A stretch of DNA of 64,000 nt from an uncultured Bacteroidales bacterium (GTDB lineage: Bacteria; Bacteroidota; Bacteroidia; Bacteroidales; Muribaculaceae), in NCBI GenBank assembly GCA_947573135.1, contig CANPDU010000012.1:17416-81415 (forward strand), given 5' to 3'. The translations under genes and the position numbers were made by a program. Each line of letters starts with the position of its first letter. Position 1 is the first letter of the stretch. This document shows, in pieces, positions 42,873 through 52,321 of this stretch. The notes beneath the pieces are model-generated. The model saw only the letters and a program-made list of their open reading frames with translations, searched no databases and had not been told where the DNA came from.

Positions 42873-44914
42873 TCATGAATGTTAACTTGAAACCGATATT
42901 GTCAATTACCTGTGCGCTTGCGGTCGCTTTGTCGTCATTCGCTGCGGAGCGGGATCTCAAAGAGGTGGTGGTCTGGGGGCGCAGGCCGATGAAAGAGATC
43001 GGTGTGCAGAAGACGACTTTTGATTCACTTGCACTGAAAGAAAACATAGCGTTGTCGATGGCCGACATTCTGACATTCAATTCGTCGGTGTTTGTCAAGA
43101 GTTACGGTCGCGCCACACTGTCGACAGTCGCGTTCCGCGGTACGTCGCCGAGCCATACGCAGGTCACATGGAACGGTATGCGCATCAATAATCCAATGCT
43201 CGGTATGACCGACTTTTCTACCATACCGTCGTTTTTCATAGATCGTGCTTCGCTGCTTCACGGCACGTCGTCGGTCAACGAGACGGGCGGCGGTCTGGGC
43301 GGCCTGGTGAAACTGTCGACAGCGCCCGACGTAGTGCGCGGTTTCCAGGCCCAGTATGTCCAGGGGATAGGATCGTTCAGCACATTTGACGAATTTCTCC
43401 GCCTCGGCTACGGCAATGATCACTGGCAGTTCTCGACGAGAGCCGTCTACTCGTCGTCGCCCAATGACTATAAGTATGTCAACCACGATAAAAAAGTAAA
43501 TATCTACGATGATGACAAAAATATAATCGGTCAGTATCATCCTACCGAGCGCAACCGGTCAGGCGCGTTCAAGGATTTTCATGTGATGCAGGAAGTGTAT
43601 TACAATACCAACTGCGGCGATCGCTTCGGTCTGAGCGCGTGGTATATAGATTCAAACCGCGAACTGCCGATGCTTACGACTGATTACGGCGATGAACGTG
43701 ATTTCGAAAACCGGCAACGTGAACATACATTCCGCGGCGTAATGTCGTGGGATCACAGCCGGGAGTCGTGGAAAACGACTGTCCGCGGCGGTTACATCCA
43801 TACGCATATGGCCTACGATTATCGCAGGGAAGTCGCAGAGGATTTGTGGGCAGACATGACTCGGTCGCGCAGCCGCGTCAACACCTTTTTCGGCCAGGCC
43901 GAAGGCGAATATGCACCGACGCGCAAATGGTATTTCAACGCCGGTGTGTCGGCTCACCAGCATTTTGTGAGAAGCGAGGACAAGAATGTGATACAGCAGA
44001 ACGGCGACAAAGCTATTGTCGGTTATGACAAGGGACGCATAGAGCTTTCGGGTTCCGTTTCGGCCAAATGGCAGCCAGTCGACCATATCGGTCTGTCGGC
44101 AGTACTCAGAGAGGAGATGTTCGGCGACCGTTGGGCACCGCTTATTCCTGCGTTTTTCGTCGACGGACTGCTCTCACGCCGTGGAAATGTAATGGTCAAG
44201 GCGTCAGTGTCGAAAAATCATAAATTTCCGACACTCAACGATATGTATTTTCAGCCCGGAGGCAATCCCGATCTAAAAAGTGAGCAGGGCTGGACCTATG
44301 ACGCCGGTCTGAGTTTCGACACTGCCGGGAAAAATCCGCTGCCGTTTACTCTCAGCGGCGAGGTGACGTGGTTTGACTCGCGCATCGACGACTGGATCAT
44401 CTGGCTGCCGACGCCAAAAGGATTTTTCTCTCCGCGCAATGTCAAGACCGTCCACGCCTACGGCATAGAAGCGCGTCTCAACCTGGCCGTCAAGCCCGCA
44501 GAAGACTGGCTTGTCGATATAAACGGATCGTATTCGTGGACACCTTCGATCAACGACGGCGAGAAGATGTCGCCGGCCGACCAGTCGGTCGGGAAGCAGT
44601 TGCCGTATGTGCCCAAGCGCTCGGCATCGCTGACCGGACGTCTGACATGGAAGAGCTGGAGTTTTCTATATAAATGGGTCTACTATTCGGAGCGCTACAC
44701 GATGTCGAGCAATGACTACACGTTGAGCGGACACTTGCCCGAATACTATATGAGCAACATATCGCTCGAAAAATTATTGTCGCTGAAGCCTCTCGATCTC
44801 CAGCTGAAACTTGCGGTCAACAACCTCTTCAACGAAGACTATCTGTCAGTGCTATCACGCCCTATGCCCGGCATCAACTTCGAATTCTTCATCGGCCTCA
44901 CCCCGAAGTTCTAA
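42869..44914 (+). CDS. btuB: TonB-dependent cobalamin receptor BtuB
   Basis: A 681-residue receptor: signal peptide (about 1-25), LKEVVVWGRRP near the mature start as TonB-box region, a plug with VAFRGTSPSHTQVTWNGMRI, LLHGTSSVNETGGGLGGLV (in part) and a barrel ending with a phenylalanine (FFIGLTPKF). ATG overlaps the btuG stop as ATGA, so the two are translated together. BtuB moves cobalamin through the outer membrane with TonB energy. No BtuCDF transporter lies in this window. The frame extends three codons further upstream without support. Confidence 0.92.
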   Translation: MIMNVNLKPILSITCALAVALSSFAAERDLKEVVVWGRRPMKEIGVQKTTFDSLALKENIALSMADILTFNSSVFVKSYGRATLSTVAFRGTSPSHTQVTWNGMRINNPMLGMTDFSTIPSFFIDRASLLHGTSSVNETGGGLGGLVKLSTAPDVVRGFQAQYVQGIGSFSTFDEFLRLGYGNDHWQFSTRAVYSSSPNDYKYVNHDKKVNIYDDDKNIIGQYHPTERNRSGAFKDFHVMQEVYYNTNCGDRFGLSAWYIDSNRELPMLTTDYGDERDFENRQREHTFRGVMSWDHSRESWKTTVRGGYIHTHMAYDYRREVAEDLWADMTRSRSRVNTFFGQAEGEYAPTRKWYFNAGVSAHQHFVRSEDKNVIQQNGDKAIVGYDKGRIELSGSVSAKWQPVDHIGLSAVLREEMFGDRWAPLIPAFFVDGLLSRRGNVMVKASVSKNHKFPTLNDMYFQPGGNPDLKSEQGWTYDAGLSFDTAGKNPLPFTLSGEVTWFDSRIDDWIIWLPTPKGFFSPRNVKTVHAYGIEARLNLAVKPAEDWLVDINGSYSWTPSINDGEKMSPADQSVGKQLPYVPKRSASLTGRLTWKSWSFLYKWVYYSERYTMSSNDYTLSGHLPEYYMSNISLEKLLSLKPLDLQLKLAVNNLFNEDYLSVLSRPMPGINFEFFIGLTPKF

Positions 44915-45220
44915 CTCTTTCCACACTGTGTATTATATCCTTATATCTTAAACTGAAATTTCATAATATCAAGACGTTAAATCGAAGTTAAAGCAAAGAC
45001 TCTCCAGCTGCCATCGGATTCACTTCTTTGAATATAGCCTTTCATCAAGAGCTATCGGAGTTGCTTGTTGACGGGTGCTATTTTTACGTTTAAAGTTATA
45101 TGACATATATCTTTAAACGTTCTTTTTGGAGCTAAAGTATATGGGTAGTTATCTTTTTCCTCGTCTCGCCATCCTGCGTTTGAAATAATATAATCTGTCC
45201 GTTGTCCATATCAAAGCTTG
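44915..45220. other. Intergenic boundary of the accessory island
   Basis: No full gene is visible. On the minus strand, tiny open frames near 45010-45110 (including KGYIQRSESDGSWRVF-like and MSYNFKRKNSTRQQ-like runs) are separated by stops or frame changes, which may be a degraded gene tail. An inverted pair GTTTAAAG (45087-45094) / CTTTAAAC (45111-45118) is present. Confidence 0.35.
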
Positions 45221-45649
45221 CTAAAAATCATCATCCATCATGTCGTAGTCGTCCTGCTCGTCAAGGAAATCGTCGTACGATTGAGAATAGCTCCCGGAAT
45301 CCCAATCATTATAGGAGCTATAACGACTCCGGCTATGATAATCACTACTGTCATAGTTTTCGTCAGACTGATGTGATCTATAATTACTATTGTTGTTGCG
45401 CATGAATATATCCAGATCATCAAGGTCCTCAGAATTGTCCGAATCATCAATTAAATTATCTCCGACTGGTGTAACTGCATCATCCGGGGCTTCTCCACCA
45501 TCAAGATTGCCAGTAAGAGATTTGCTCTCGCTGTCAATTGAAGTTCCTAAGCTCTCTGTATGCGAGCCATGCTCACTTGTGCACTTCCTGAAAATACCAA
45601 AAAGCCAACGAAACAAGAAAAACTCGCCTATGTAATTCAATAGTTTCAT
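45221..45649 (-). CDS. Acidic low-complexity protein with hydrophobic N-terminus
   Basis: A 142-residue protein that I cannot assign. The N-terminus LLNYIGEFFLFRWLFGIFRK (3-22) is hydrophobic and aromatic, suited to lie in or on a membrane. The rest is rich in Asp, Ser, Asn and Tyr (NSNYRSHQSDENYDSS, YDDFLDEQDDYDMMDDDF) and looks disordered. Proteins with this pattern occur in Bacteroidales. It starts two bases from the stop of the GIY-YIG gene and so is the last member of that transcript. Acidic tails can mimic DNA, which is speculation here. Confidence 0.6.
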   Translation of the reverse strand: MKLLNYIGEFFLFRWLFGIFRKCTSEHGSHTESLGTSIDSESKSLTGNLDGGEAPDDAVTPVGDNLIDDSDNSEDLDDLDIFMRNNNSNYRSHQSDENYDSSDYHSRSRYSSYNDWDSGSYSQSYDDFLDEQDDYDMMDDDF

Positions 45650-45651
45650 GC

Positions 45652-46842
45652 CTAAAGATATATTATTTGTTGAAACTGTGGATTGTATTCAATCGGCTTG
45701 CCTGATATAATCGCGTTAACAGCCTCATTAATCACTTTTAGCGGAACGATAAACCATTCTTTGGGACGATGGCCATTAACAGTTACCTGTAACTGAACTG
45801 GTGCAAAGAGTTTATGGATAAGAGCCTCAAAAGTCGAAGATTTCACATTGTAGACTTTCCATGTCGCAACAACTTCGACATCTGCACAAAGATAGGTGGG
45901 CTCGTTCTTGGCGTTGGCTATACGGCTTTCGACCGATGTAACAGTGAAGCCGATTTTGTAGAGGTCTTTGATTGCAGCTATCTCCGGGCGAGTGGATTTT
46001 GAGCGGAGCACATATATTGTGCCACTCTCTACATCTTTATCGGTGAGGGTAAAGCACTGCTCAAATTCTTCTGGCAACATTTCCGAACAATCCATAATGC
46101 TGTAACCATCGACAGACAGATTTTTAGTAATAGTTCGGAATTTAATATCAGCCTCTGAACCGTTTTCATATATAACGCGAGTACGTCCATCAATACGTCC
46201 AAGTTTATTCTTTGTTTCTTGCTCAAAGGCTGCGAGATAACCAATGATACCCTGTTCCACAAAGTATCGACCGACTTTCAGGTTTGGCTCACTGAATTTG
46301 ATGAGCTTATATTTCCCCGATTTCAATCCTTGCTGAATCTCCTTAAAGCCGTCGGCGTACTTGTCAAAGTCTTCGCAAGGTCGGCGCTTTCCGATATACT
46401 CGGCTTCTTTCCGCGCTTCAAGGCGTTGGCGCATATATTCGGGTATGTCAAACAGGTCAAGGTCATTACCTGCCTCAATATCAGCGAGCAATGGATCGTT
46501 AAAAATTGCTTCAAGTTGTTCTTCTTCCGTCAGTTCTCGATGATATTCAGTCTGTGGCTCTTCCACAGTTTGAACCGGCTTAGGAAGAATACCGAGGTCG
46601 TCAAACGGGCGACAACGCTCTATTTTCTTCTCGCTTTTCAGAATCCCTACCAATTTATGAAATAGTGAGGCTTCTTCGGGTGTGTCTTCAGGAAGTCTAC
46701 CTTTAGTTTCGTAGAAGGCAAGTATTTCCTGAAAACCTGCTATAAGGCGGTCGCTCGATGTTGCCCGCTTTCTTGGAGCAGTTACATCGGCCAATAGCGG
46801 GTCATCAAATATCTTTTCGAGTTCCTTTTCCCAGTTGATCAT
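45652..46842 (-). CDS. GIY-YIG nuclease with duplicated N-terminal motif
   Basis: A 396-residue protein whose C-terminus is a GIY-YIG (T5orf172-like) domain: GTIYVLRS (274-281), LYKIGFT (294-300), arginine 307 in ESRIANAK, glutamate 339 in TFEALIHK, and the family EWFIVPL (362-368). All key residues are present. The N-terminal half carries two copies of a motif, LEKIFDDPLLADVTA (8-22) and LEAIFNDPLLADIEA (110-124), each followed by a charged helical stretch, probably binding sites for a partner. The start overlaps the helicase stop by four bases. I infer the cutting subunit of a restriction-like system. Confidence 0.82.
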   Translation of the reverse strand: MINWEKELEKIFDDPLLADVTAPRKRATSSDRLIAGFQEILAFYETKGRLPEDTPEEASLFHKLVGILKSEKKIERCRPFDDLGILPKPVQTVEEPQTEYHRELTEEEQLEAIFNDPLLADIEAGNDLDLFDIPEYMRQRLEARKEAEYIGKRRPCEDFDKYADGFKEIQQGLKSGKYKLIKFSEPNLKVGRYFVEQGIIGYLAAFEQETKNKLGRIDGRTRVIYENGSEADIKFRTITKNLSVDGYSIMDCSEMLPEEFEQCFTLTDKDVESGTIYVLRSKSTRPEIAAIKDLYKIGFTVTSVESRIANAKNEPTYLCADVEVVATWKVYNVKSSTFEALIHKLFAPVQLQVTVNGHRPKEWFIVPLKVINEAVNAIISGKPIEYNPQFQQIIYL

Positions 46843-48815
46843 TGCCGCTGTGCGAGTTTATTGCGTTTTAGTTGCCGTAGGTGTTCGATAGCCATAACTA
46901 TGCGCCGAGCTAATGGGTCCCCGTCGGTTATCTCCGGCTTTACTTTGCCGGGATTTTCCTCACGCCACTTCGGAAGATATTTTGTGAACAGCAGAATTGC
47001 TTCTTCATCGGTCAACTTCTCGGAACGTTTATCCTCGATAACATATTGAATGGTGCGCAGAACTTCTGGCGTTAGCGATTTGCTGACAACCTCGTATGCT
47101 CGCTGGAAGGGGTTGATTTCGGCAATAAGGTTGATGTCAAGGTCATTGAGATTGACAAATTTGTTTGCAATCTTGATAAACTTATTACCGGAATCATCAG
47201 GCCCTACAACCTGCTCGCCTTGTGTGGCAATAGTCAGGATAGTATGCTTTGCCACCGCATCGACTTCTTCTTCATCCAGGTCAGGATATATCTCACGGAT
47301 AATCTTGGGTATATAAACCTCTGTTATCATTTCGGCCATACCCTCTCCGATGATAGCTTCTCGGATATTTTTGTCAGACAGCGTTGTGGCTACAAGGGTG
47401 TCAATGTCATTTTCGACGATAGCTTTGGTCTTGTCGTTGAGTTCGGGCAACCCTTTGACTTCGATAACGTGGTCATCTTCGCCCGGATTCTGCGGCTTAT
47501 CAGACGTATCTTCATCGTCGACTTTGGTCTTGAAATTCCATTTAGGAGCCATTACCTGCTCCATGAGCAATGACGCGGATATAGCTTTTAGAAAATCGTT
47601 GACCGCCATTGAAACATCATCCTGTGCTGCGTCTGGGCACGGAATTAAGTTGGTAAACTGCGCATGGGTCTTGCCCTCGCAGTCGCGGGTACAACGACCG
47701 ATAATCTGAACGACTTCTGTCAGCGAGGCACGGATGCCTATGGTGATACAATGCTCGCACCATTCCCAGTCAAAGCCCTCTTTGGCAGTGCCGAGAGCAA
47801 TCAGAATGTCGAGCGAATCACGGCTGTTCATGCGTTGTAGATAGGACTGCAATACGGCGCGTTGTTCTGCCTTATCTTCCACTAAATTGCCCACTTTCAG
47901 GAGTCGCCCGTCTGCTGTTCGCACATGGTAGATAAAGTTGTCATAATCCTGATACTCCAGTGCGCCGATATATTTTATAATTTCTGCCACTTGGTCGTGC
48001 TTATTCATAAACGCCCCGGTCTTGCTGTTGGGGTGTGGAATATGGATAAGCGTTTTCTTGTGAGTATCGAGTACATCGGGAATGGCGGTCAAGTAGTTAC
48101 CTTGAAAGAAGCTGTAGCCTATGCCGAGGCTTTTCAACCATTTGTAGCCATTGAGCTGCTGGTAGTAATTGTAGTGGATAGTGGGCTGAAACATAGCCTC
48201 GTCCTCGGGACGCATCACCGGCACTCCATCCCCACGGAAATACGAGCCGGTCATGGCGAGTATATGAGCCGAAGTTTCGTTGAGTAGTCGGCGTATCAGT
48301 GTGCCGAGGCGGTTGCCCTCGTCAGCCGAACCGTGGTGAAACTCGTCTATACCAAAGAAAACATTGTCGAGTTTTCGGGCATCAATACCGTTGAGCGAGT
48401 TAAGAAGCGTGGCATGGGTGCAGACAAGTTTTGTTGCCGTCGGATGGTCGAGAAATTCGCGGACGATGGATTTTTTAGAGTTCTCGCTACCGGCTGTAAG
48501 GCAAAGGTTCCAATATGGGGCGATTCGCCAATCCTCAAAAAATCCATATTTCTTCAATGCAGTGTCTTTGAAACTACGACCGATATTTTGCTGCGGAACA
48601 GCCACGATAACTTTCTTCACGCCTTGATTGGCGAGTTTATCAAGGGCAACAAACATCATGGCGCGGCTTTTGCCCGATGCAGGCGGAGCCTTGACAAGCA
48701 AATGCTGACGGTCGCGTTGAGCATAAACCATCGCTTGCATTTCGCGCATACCGAGTTCATCGGTGTTGCTCGCTTTGCCAGTTTGGGCATATTGTACTTC
48801 GACGAGATTAGTCAT
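46839..48815 (-). CDS. Superfamily 2 DEAD/DEAH helicase
   Basis: A 658-residue SF2 protein with Walker A APPASGKS (43-50), DEFH (157-160), motif III-like AMTGSYFRGDG (187-197), motif V GTAKEGFDW (342-350) and motif VI QIIGRCTRD (370-378). The two RecA domains are followed by a long unassigned C-terminus (about 440-658). This layout is close to type I/III restriction translocases but with no nuclease motif in the chain. Overlaps by one base with the AT-rich gene upstream and by four with the GIY-YIG gene downstream, so all are made together. DNA translocation is inferred. Confidence 0.85.
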   Translation of the reverse strand: MTNLVEVQYAQTGKASNTDELGMREMQAMVYAQRDRQHLLVKAPPASGKSRAMMFVALDKLANQGVKKVIVAVPQQNIGRSFKDTALKKYGFFEDWRIAPYWNLCLTAGSENSKKSIVREFLDHPTATKLVCTHATLLNSLNGIDARKLDNVFFGIDEFHHGSADEGNRLGTLIRRLLNETSAHILAMTGSYFRGDGVPVMRPEDEAMFQPTIHYNYYQQLNGYKWLKSLGIGYSFFQGNYLTAIPDVLDTHKKTLIHIPHPNSKTGAFMNKHDQVAEIIKYIGALEYQDYDNFIYHVRTADGRLLKVGNLVEDKAEQRAVLQSYLQRMNSRDSLDILIALGTAKEGFDWEWCEHCITIGIRASLTEVVQIIGRCTRDCEGKTHAQFTNLIPCPDAAQDDVSMAVNDFLKAISASLLMEQVMAPKWNFKTKVDDEDTSDKPQNPGEDDHVIEVKGLPELNDKTKAIVENDIDTLVATTLSDKNIREAIIGEGMAEMITEVYIPKIIREIYPDLDEEEVDAVAKHTILTIATQGEQVVGPDDSGNKFIKIANKFVNLNDLDINLIAEINPFQRAYEVVSKSLTPEVLRTIQYVIEDKRSEKLTDEEAILLFTKYLPKWREENPGKVKPEITDGDPLARRIVMAIEHLRQLKRNKLAQRQ

Positions 48816-49561
48816 TATTGCCCGGTAATAATTTTATTGATATCTTCCATTATATCGCCTATTATATTGATATCCGTAACTGGAATATCTGAAAGATCTA
48901 CCTCCTGATATATAATTTTGCCTAACTCGCTTAACTTTAAAGGTACACCTCCAAGAGCATGGCCCGGACAATCTTGGTGCAAAATTCCCATAGTTTCTAA
49001 AGAAAACAGTTCGCTATAGAAATCTCCATATTTGGCTAGATTCGCAAAATCCTTAAATCGTGCTTGCCAACCTCTTGTTTTTAGATTCTTCTGTGTATAG
49101 GCATATGCTATAATAGTCAACTGACGATAACTCAATCGCTCAATGATTCTGGATACAGCTATCGCTTGTTCAAATATTAATCTTTCTTCAAAGCAAATAT
49201 TGGTAAATAGATTTGCATGATATTCAACCTTCTTTTTTTCATATTCATTATTTATATTGAGAAGGATTCCTTCTAAAACCTGTTTTGCCTGTTCTCCATC
49301 ATTTTCTGTCATGAAGGCATCTTCTCTATAAATATCACCTCTATCTCTTCTAATTTTACATTTGTTCAAGATAAGTGCAAAAGCTCTATTCAATCTATCT
49401 GACTGAAGTGAACTTAATGTTCTAGATACGATATCATTAGTGACTGCAACTGCTACAGGAGATAAAACAGCTGCAGCAATTGTTACATTTGCATCACCGC
49501 TAAGGCCGCCTAACGCAGTTAGTGTATTGGATGCAATATTTGATAATAAATCTTTTTTCAT
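48815..49561 (-). CDS. AT-rich protein of unknown function in the defence operon
   Basis: I do not recognise this 248-residue protein. It has an N-terminal small-residue, partly hydrophobic region (GGLSGDANVTIAAAVLSPVAVAV, in part; about 18-40) and a helical middle (ILLNINNEYEKKKVEYHANL, 97-116). The LSYRQLTIIAYAYT run (about 143-156) resembles lines seen in other uncharacterised phage-defence proteins. Its base composition is more AT-rich than its neighbours. ATG overlaps the methyltransferase stop (four bases) and its stop overlaps the helicase start. It could be a sensor or effector; this is inference. Confidence 0.7.
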   Translation of the reverse strand: MKKDLLSNIASNTLTALGGLSGDANVTIAAAVLSPVAVAVTNDIVSRTLSSLQSDRLNRAFALILNKCKIRRDRGDIYREDAFMTENDGEQAKQVLEGILLNINNEYEKKKVEYHANLFTNICFEERLIFEQAIAVSRIIERLSYRQLTIIAYAYTQKNLKTRGWQARFKDFANLAKYGDFYSELFSLETMGILHQDCPGHALGGVPLKLSELGKIIYQEVDLSDIPVTDINIIGDIMEDINKIITGQ

Positions 49562-52314
49562 TTTTTTGTCATTTTGGCGTAGAGTCTGAAAAGGTGTTCG
49601 AGGCGTTCTTCGTCGGAGGTGAATGGGTCGGGACGGTAAATGCGTTCCACGGCGAGGTCAAGCTGACGGTGAGCCTCGCGCAATTCTTCAGGCATAGATT
49701 CCGGATTATACATTACTCCGGGTGCCAAATCATAATTTTCATTTCGCATATTGAGTATGTTCTGCGCAAGATGCTCCAGTTCCTCTTTCTCAGCCGTTGT
49801 CAGTTTCGGAAACGGGAAGGTATTATAACAAAGAGTAGCTGAATAACGATAGTCGGTCTTCAATCGTCCGCCAACAGTCCTTACCCATAAATTATGCATC
49901 TTTGAGGTGAGTAACGCAAATAACCATTTTTCTGCATCATATATTGCAAAAGCGAGATTGGATATAACCGTGTCTTTATCAACGTATCCTATAGGTATAT
50001 ACTCACGACGTTCCGAGGAAACCGATGGTATTATAATAGCTTCGGTTGACTTGTAGGCCCTCTGTACAAACATATGTGGTCTATTGGCATAGGCTTGCGT
50101 GCTCGGAGCATTACTCGCTTCGCGTTCAGAAGAAACAGCTATCAGGCGAGCTTTTATTTCTGGAACCGAGTTAGCTAATTCGACATTCTCAGGTGTATCT
50201 TCAATCCACAGACAATATCTTTCAATGTCCTGTAAAAATTCCTGAGACCCCATGTATCTTTTAATGAGATGGGAAACTTCGGGATATTTATTACGAATTT
50301 TATCAGCTACCCCCATTCCAAAGCTCAGATAACCGCCATCTCTCGGCATACTGCCAAAAAGCACTTCCGGTAATCCGTTGGGTACAAGTGTAGTCTTTTG
50401 TACAACCATCGAATCCCCATCACTTAAATAAGGATTTATGGAAGAAACTCTTTTCTCGCTATAATTGGCTTCATTGAAAAGTCGTTTTATATTCTTACCC
50501 TTATTGCTTACTCCTATAATGACAACTATAACCGCAGCATTATATTTTGCATTGTTAGTCCACTTAAAAGAAGTTCGAGCAAAAAATATCTCAAGCCCAA
50601 GGTCATATATTGGTTTCCATAGCATTGCAACCTGTTCACCCTGACTGATAGAATTGGTGGTTACAAAGGCATATTGGGCCATGGAGTCTTTGATATACTT
50701 TGCTCCTTTCCAAAACCATGCTGCAATGTAATCCACAGTCTTAGCCGCATCCGTGCCTTTCATAGCAATTTGCATATCCTCTTTCTGCGATTCATCTTGT
50801 AACTTGCTGCCGAGGTACGGCGGATTACCCATGATATAAACTTCATCGTCGTTAGTGTGGGAGCAGACGGTATTCCAATCGAGGCGGCAGGCATTACCAC
50901 AAACTATTTGGCCGGAGGGTTTCAAGGGCAATGTATCGGGTTGCACTCCGAAAGCGTCGCGGAACCTCACGTTCATCTGATGTTCGGCGAGCCAAAGGGA
51001 GAGCGTTGCCGTATCGCAGGCATATTCGTCAAGCTCGATGCCATAGAACTGTGTCAGACTGATGCCTGACATCGGCAAAATAGCGATGTTGGCTATATCG
51101 CGCATAGCCTGCCATATACAAATCTCTAATTCGCGCAGACGCTTGTAGGTGATGATAAGGAAGTTGCCGCTACCACAAGCCGGGTCAAAAAACTTGATGT
51201 TGGCGAGGCGCCCCAGAAGATTGCGAAGCCGCTGCGTAGCGCGGTCGGGATGTATCCTCTTGGCAATCTTTTCTCGTGCTTCGGCTTTTGCAGCTTCAAA
51301 TTCTTCTTCAAGAGAGTCAAGAAATAGCGGGCGAATTACTTTCTCAATGTTAGGAACGGATGTGTAGTGCATACCCAGTCCGGCGCGTTGTTCAGGCGTT
51401 ACTACAGCCTGAATCATCGAGCCGAAAATGTCGGGATTGATATTTTTCCAATCGTATTCCCCGCAGTTGAGTATCAATGTGCGTGCGCGTCGCGAAAGGT
51501 GGGGAATCGGGTAACGCTCTTTGAAAAGGCCGCCGTTGACATATGGAAATACCTTGTAAAGATCCGGGATGGTATCGAGCACGGCTGAGTCTTTTGTCGA
51601 CATCGCGAGGAAAGCACGGTCGATAAACTCTCCGAGGTCAGAGCCATCATCTTTTGTGTGAGTTTTGAGCGTATTTGTAAACAAATTGTCTTCAGGGAAA
51701 AGCCCGGTGTCTTCGGCAAAGAAACAAAACAGTAAACGCGACATGAACACGTTGAGCGCATGAACTGTTTGAGGGTCGCGTATATCGTTATAGCGGCGAA
51801 TGTCGTCAAATAGCTTCGCCATCAGCTCGGCAGACTTGACATCGGCCTCCGCTTCTTGGGTGAACTGAATCTTCTCAATACCGGCAAGTGGTGTGAAAAA
51901 CTCAAAGTCTTTCCAGAGCAAGTCCATGCTGTTTTCATACCAATCATTTTCCTTTGGGTCGTAGGCAACAACATACGCACCATTACTTGTGATGTATAAT
52001 CGCGGCGAGTGCCTCACAATCTTGGCATCATTGCGCATGGCGTTGATTATATCATACATGGTAGAGCAATTGCCGTCAAGAGTATTGACAGCCGCCGGTC
52101 GATATGCGATAAGATTTTTGATAAGGGTGATTTCACCGTCCTTGGCAAGATTACCGGGCCCATCTTTCGTGCGGCGTATCTGCCCGTCTCCATACCCGGC
52201 GAAGATGCGCAGGAGATCATAAATGAACTCCGTCGCCGATGTTCCGCGCTTACCAAGCTGCTCCAGTTCATCGGTAGCCTGAACCTGTGAATATGATTTG
52301 GTTTTCTTAGCCAT
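49558..52314 (-). CDS. MmeI-type adenine-specific DNA methyltransferase
   Basis: A 918-residue class I DNA methyltransferase with MmeI-family layout. The helical spacer has LLFCFFAEDTGLF (194-206), the methyltransferase core FDPACGSGNF (376-385, AdoMet motif I), YGIELDEYA (424-432) and the catalytic NPPY (497-500). A target-recognition region (about 640-870) and helical C-terminus follow. NPPY points to N6-adenine methylation. Type IIG MmeI enzymes have a D-E-x-K nuclease in the first 150 residues; none is visible here, so it is probably modification-only, with cutting left to other subunits. It is the second gene of the operon. Confidence 0.85.
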   Translation of the reverse strand: MAKKTKSYSQVQATDELEQLGKRGTSATEFIYDLLRIFAGYGDGQIRRTKDGPGNLAKDGEITLIKNLIAYRPAAVNTLDGNCSTMYDIINAMRNDAKIVRHSPRLYITSNGAYVVAYDPKENDWYENSMDLLWKDFEFFTPLAGIEKIQFTQEAEADVKSAELMAKLFDDIRRYNDIRDPQTVHALNVFMSRLLFCFFAEDTGLFPEDNLFTNTLKTHTKDDGSDLGEFIDRAFLAMSTKDSAVLDTIPDLYKVFPYVNGGLFKERYPIPHLSRRARTLILNCGEYDWKNINPDIFGSMIQAVVTPEQRAGLGMHYTSVPNIEKVIRPLFLDSLEEEFEAAKAEAREKIAKRIHPDRATQRLRNLLGRLANIKFFDPACGSGNFLIITYKRLRELEICIWQAMRDIANIAILPMSGISLTQFYGIELDEYACDTATLSLWLAEHQMNVRFRDAFGVQPDTLPLKPSGQIVCGNACRLDWNTVCSHTNDDEVYIMGNPPYLGSKLQDESQKEDMQIAMKGTDAAKTVDYIAAWFWKGAKYIKDSMAQYAFVTTNSISQGEQVAMLWKPIYDLGLEIFFARTSFKWTNNAKYNAAVIVVIIGVSNKGKNIKRLFNEANYSEKRVSSINPYLSDGDSMVVQKTTLVPNGLPEVLFGSMPRDGGYLSFGMGVADKIRNKYPEVSHLIKRYMGSQEFLQDIERYCLWIEDTPENVELANSVPEIKARLIAVSSEREASNAPSTQAYANRPHMFVQRAYKSTEAIIIPSVSSERREYIPIGYVDKDTVISNLAFAIYDAEKWLFALLTSKMHNLWVRTVGGRLKTDYRYSATLCYNTFPFPKLTTAEKEELEHLAQNILNMRNENYDLAPGVMYNPESMPEELREAHRQLDLAVERIYRPDPFTSDEERLEHLFRLYAKMTKK

Positions 52315-52321
52315 CGCGTTC

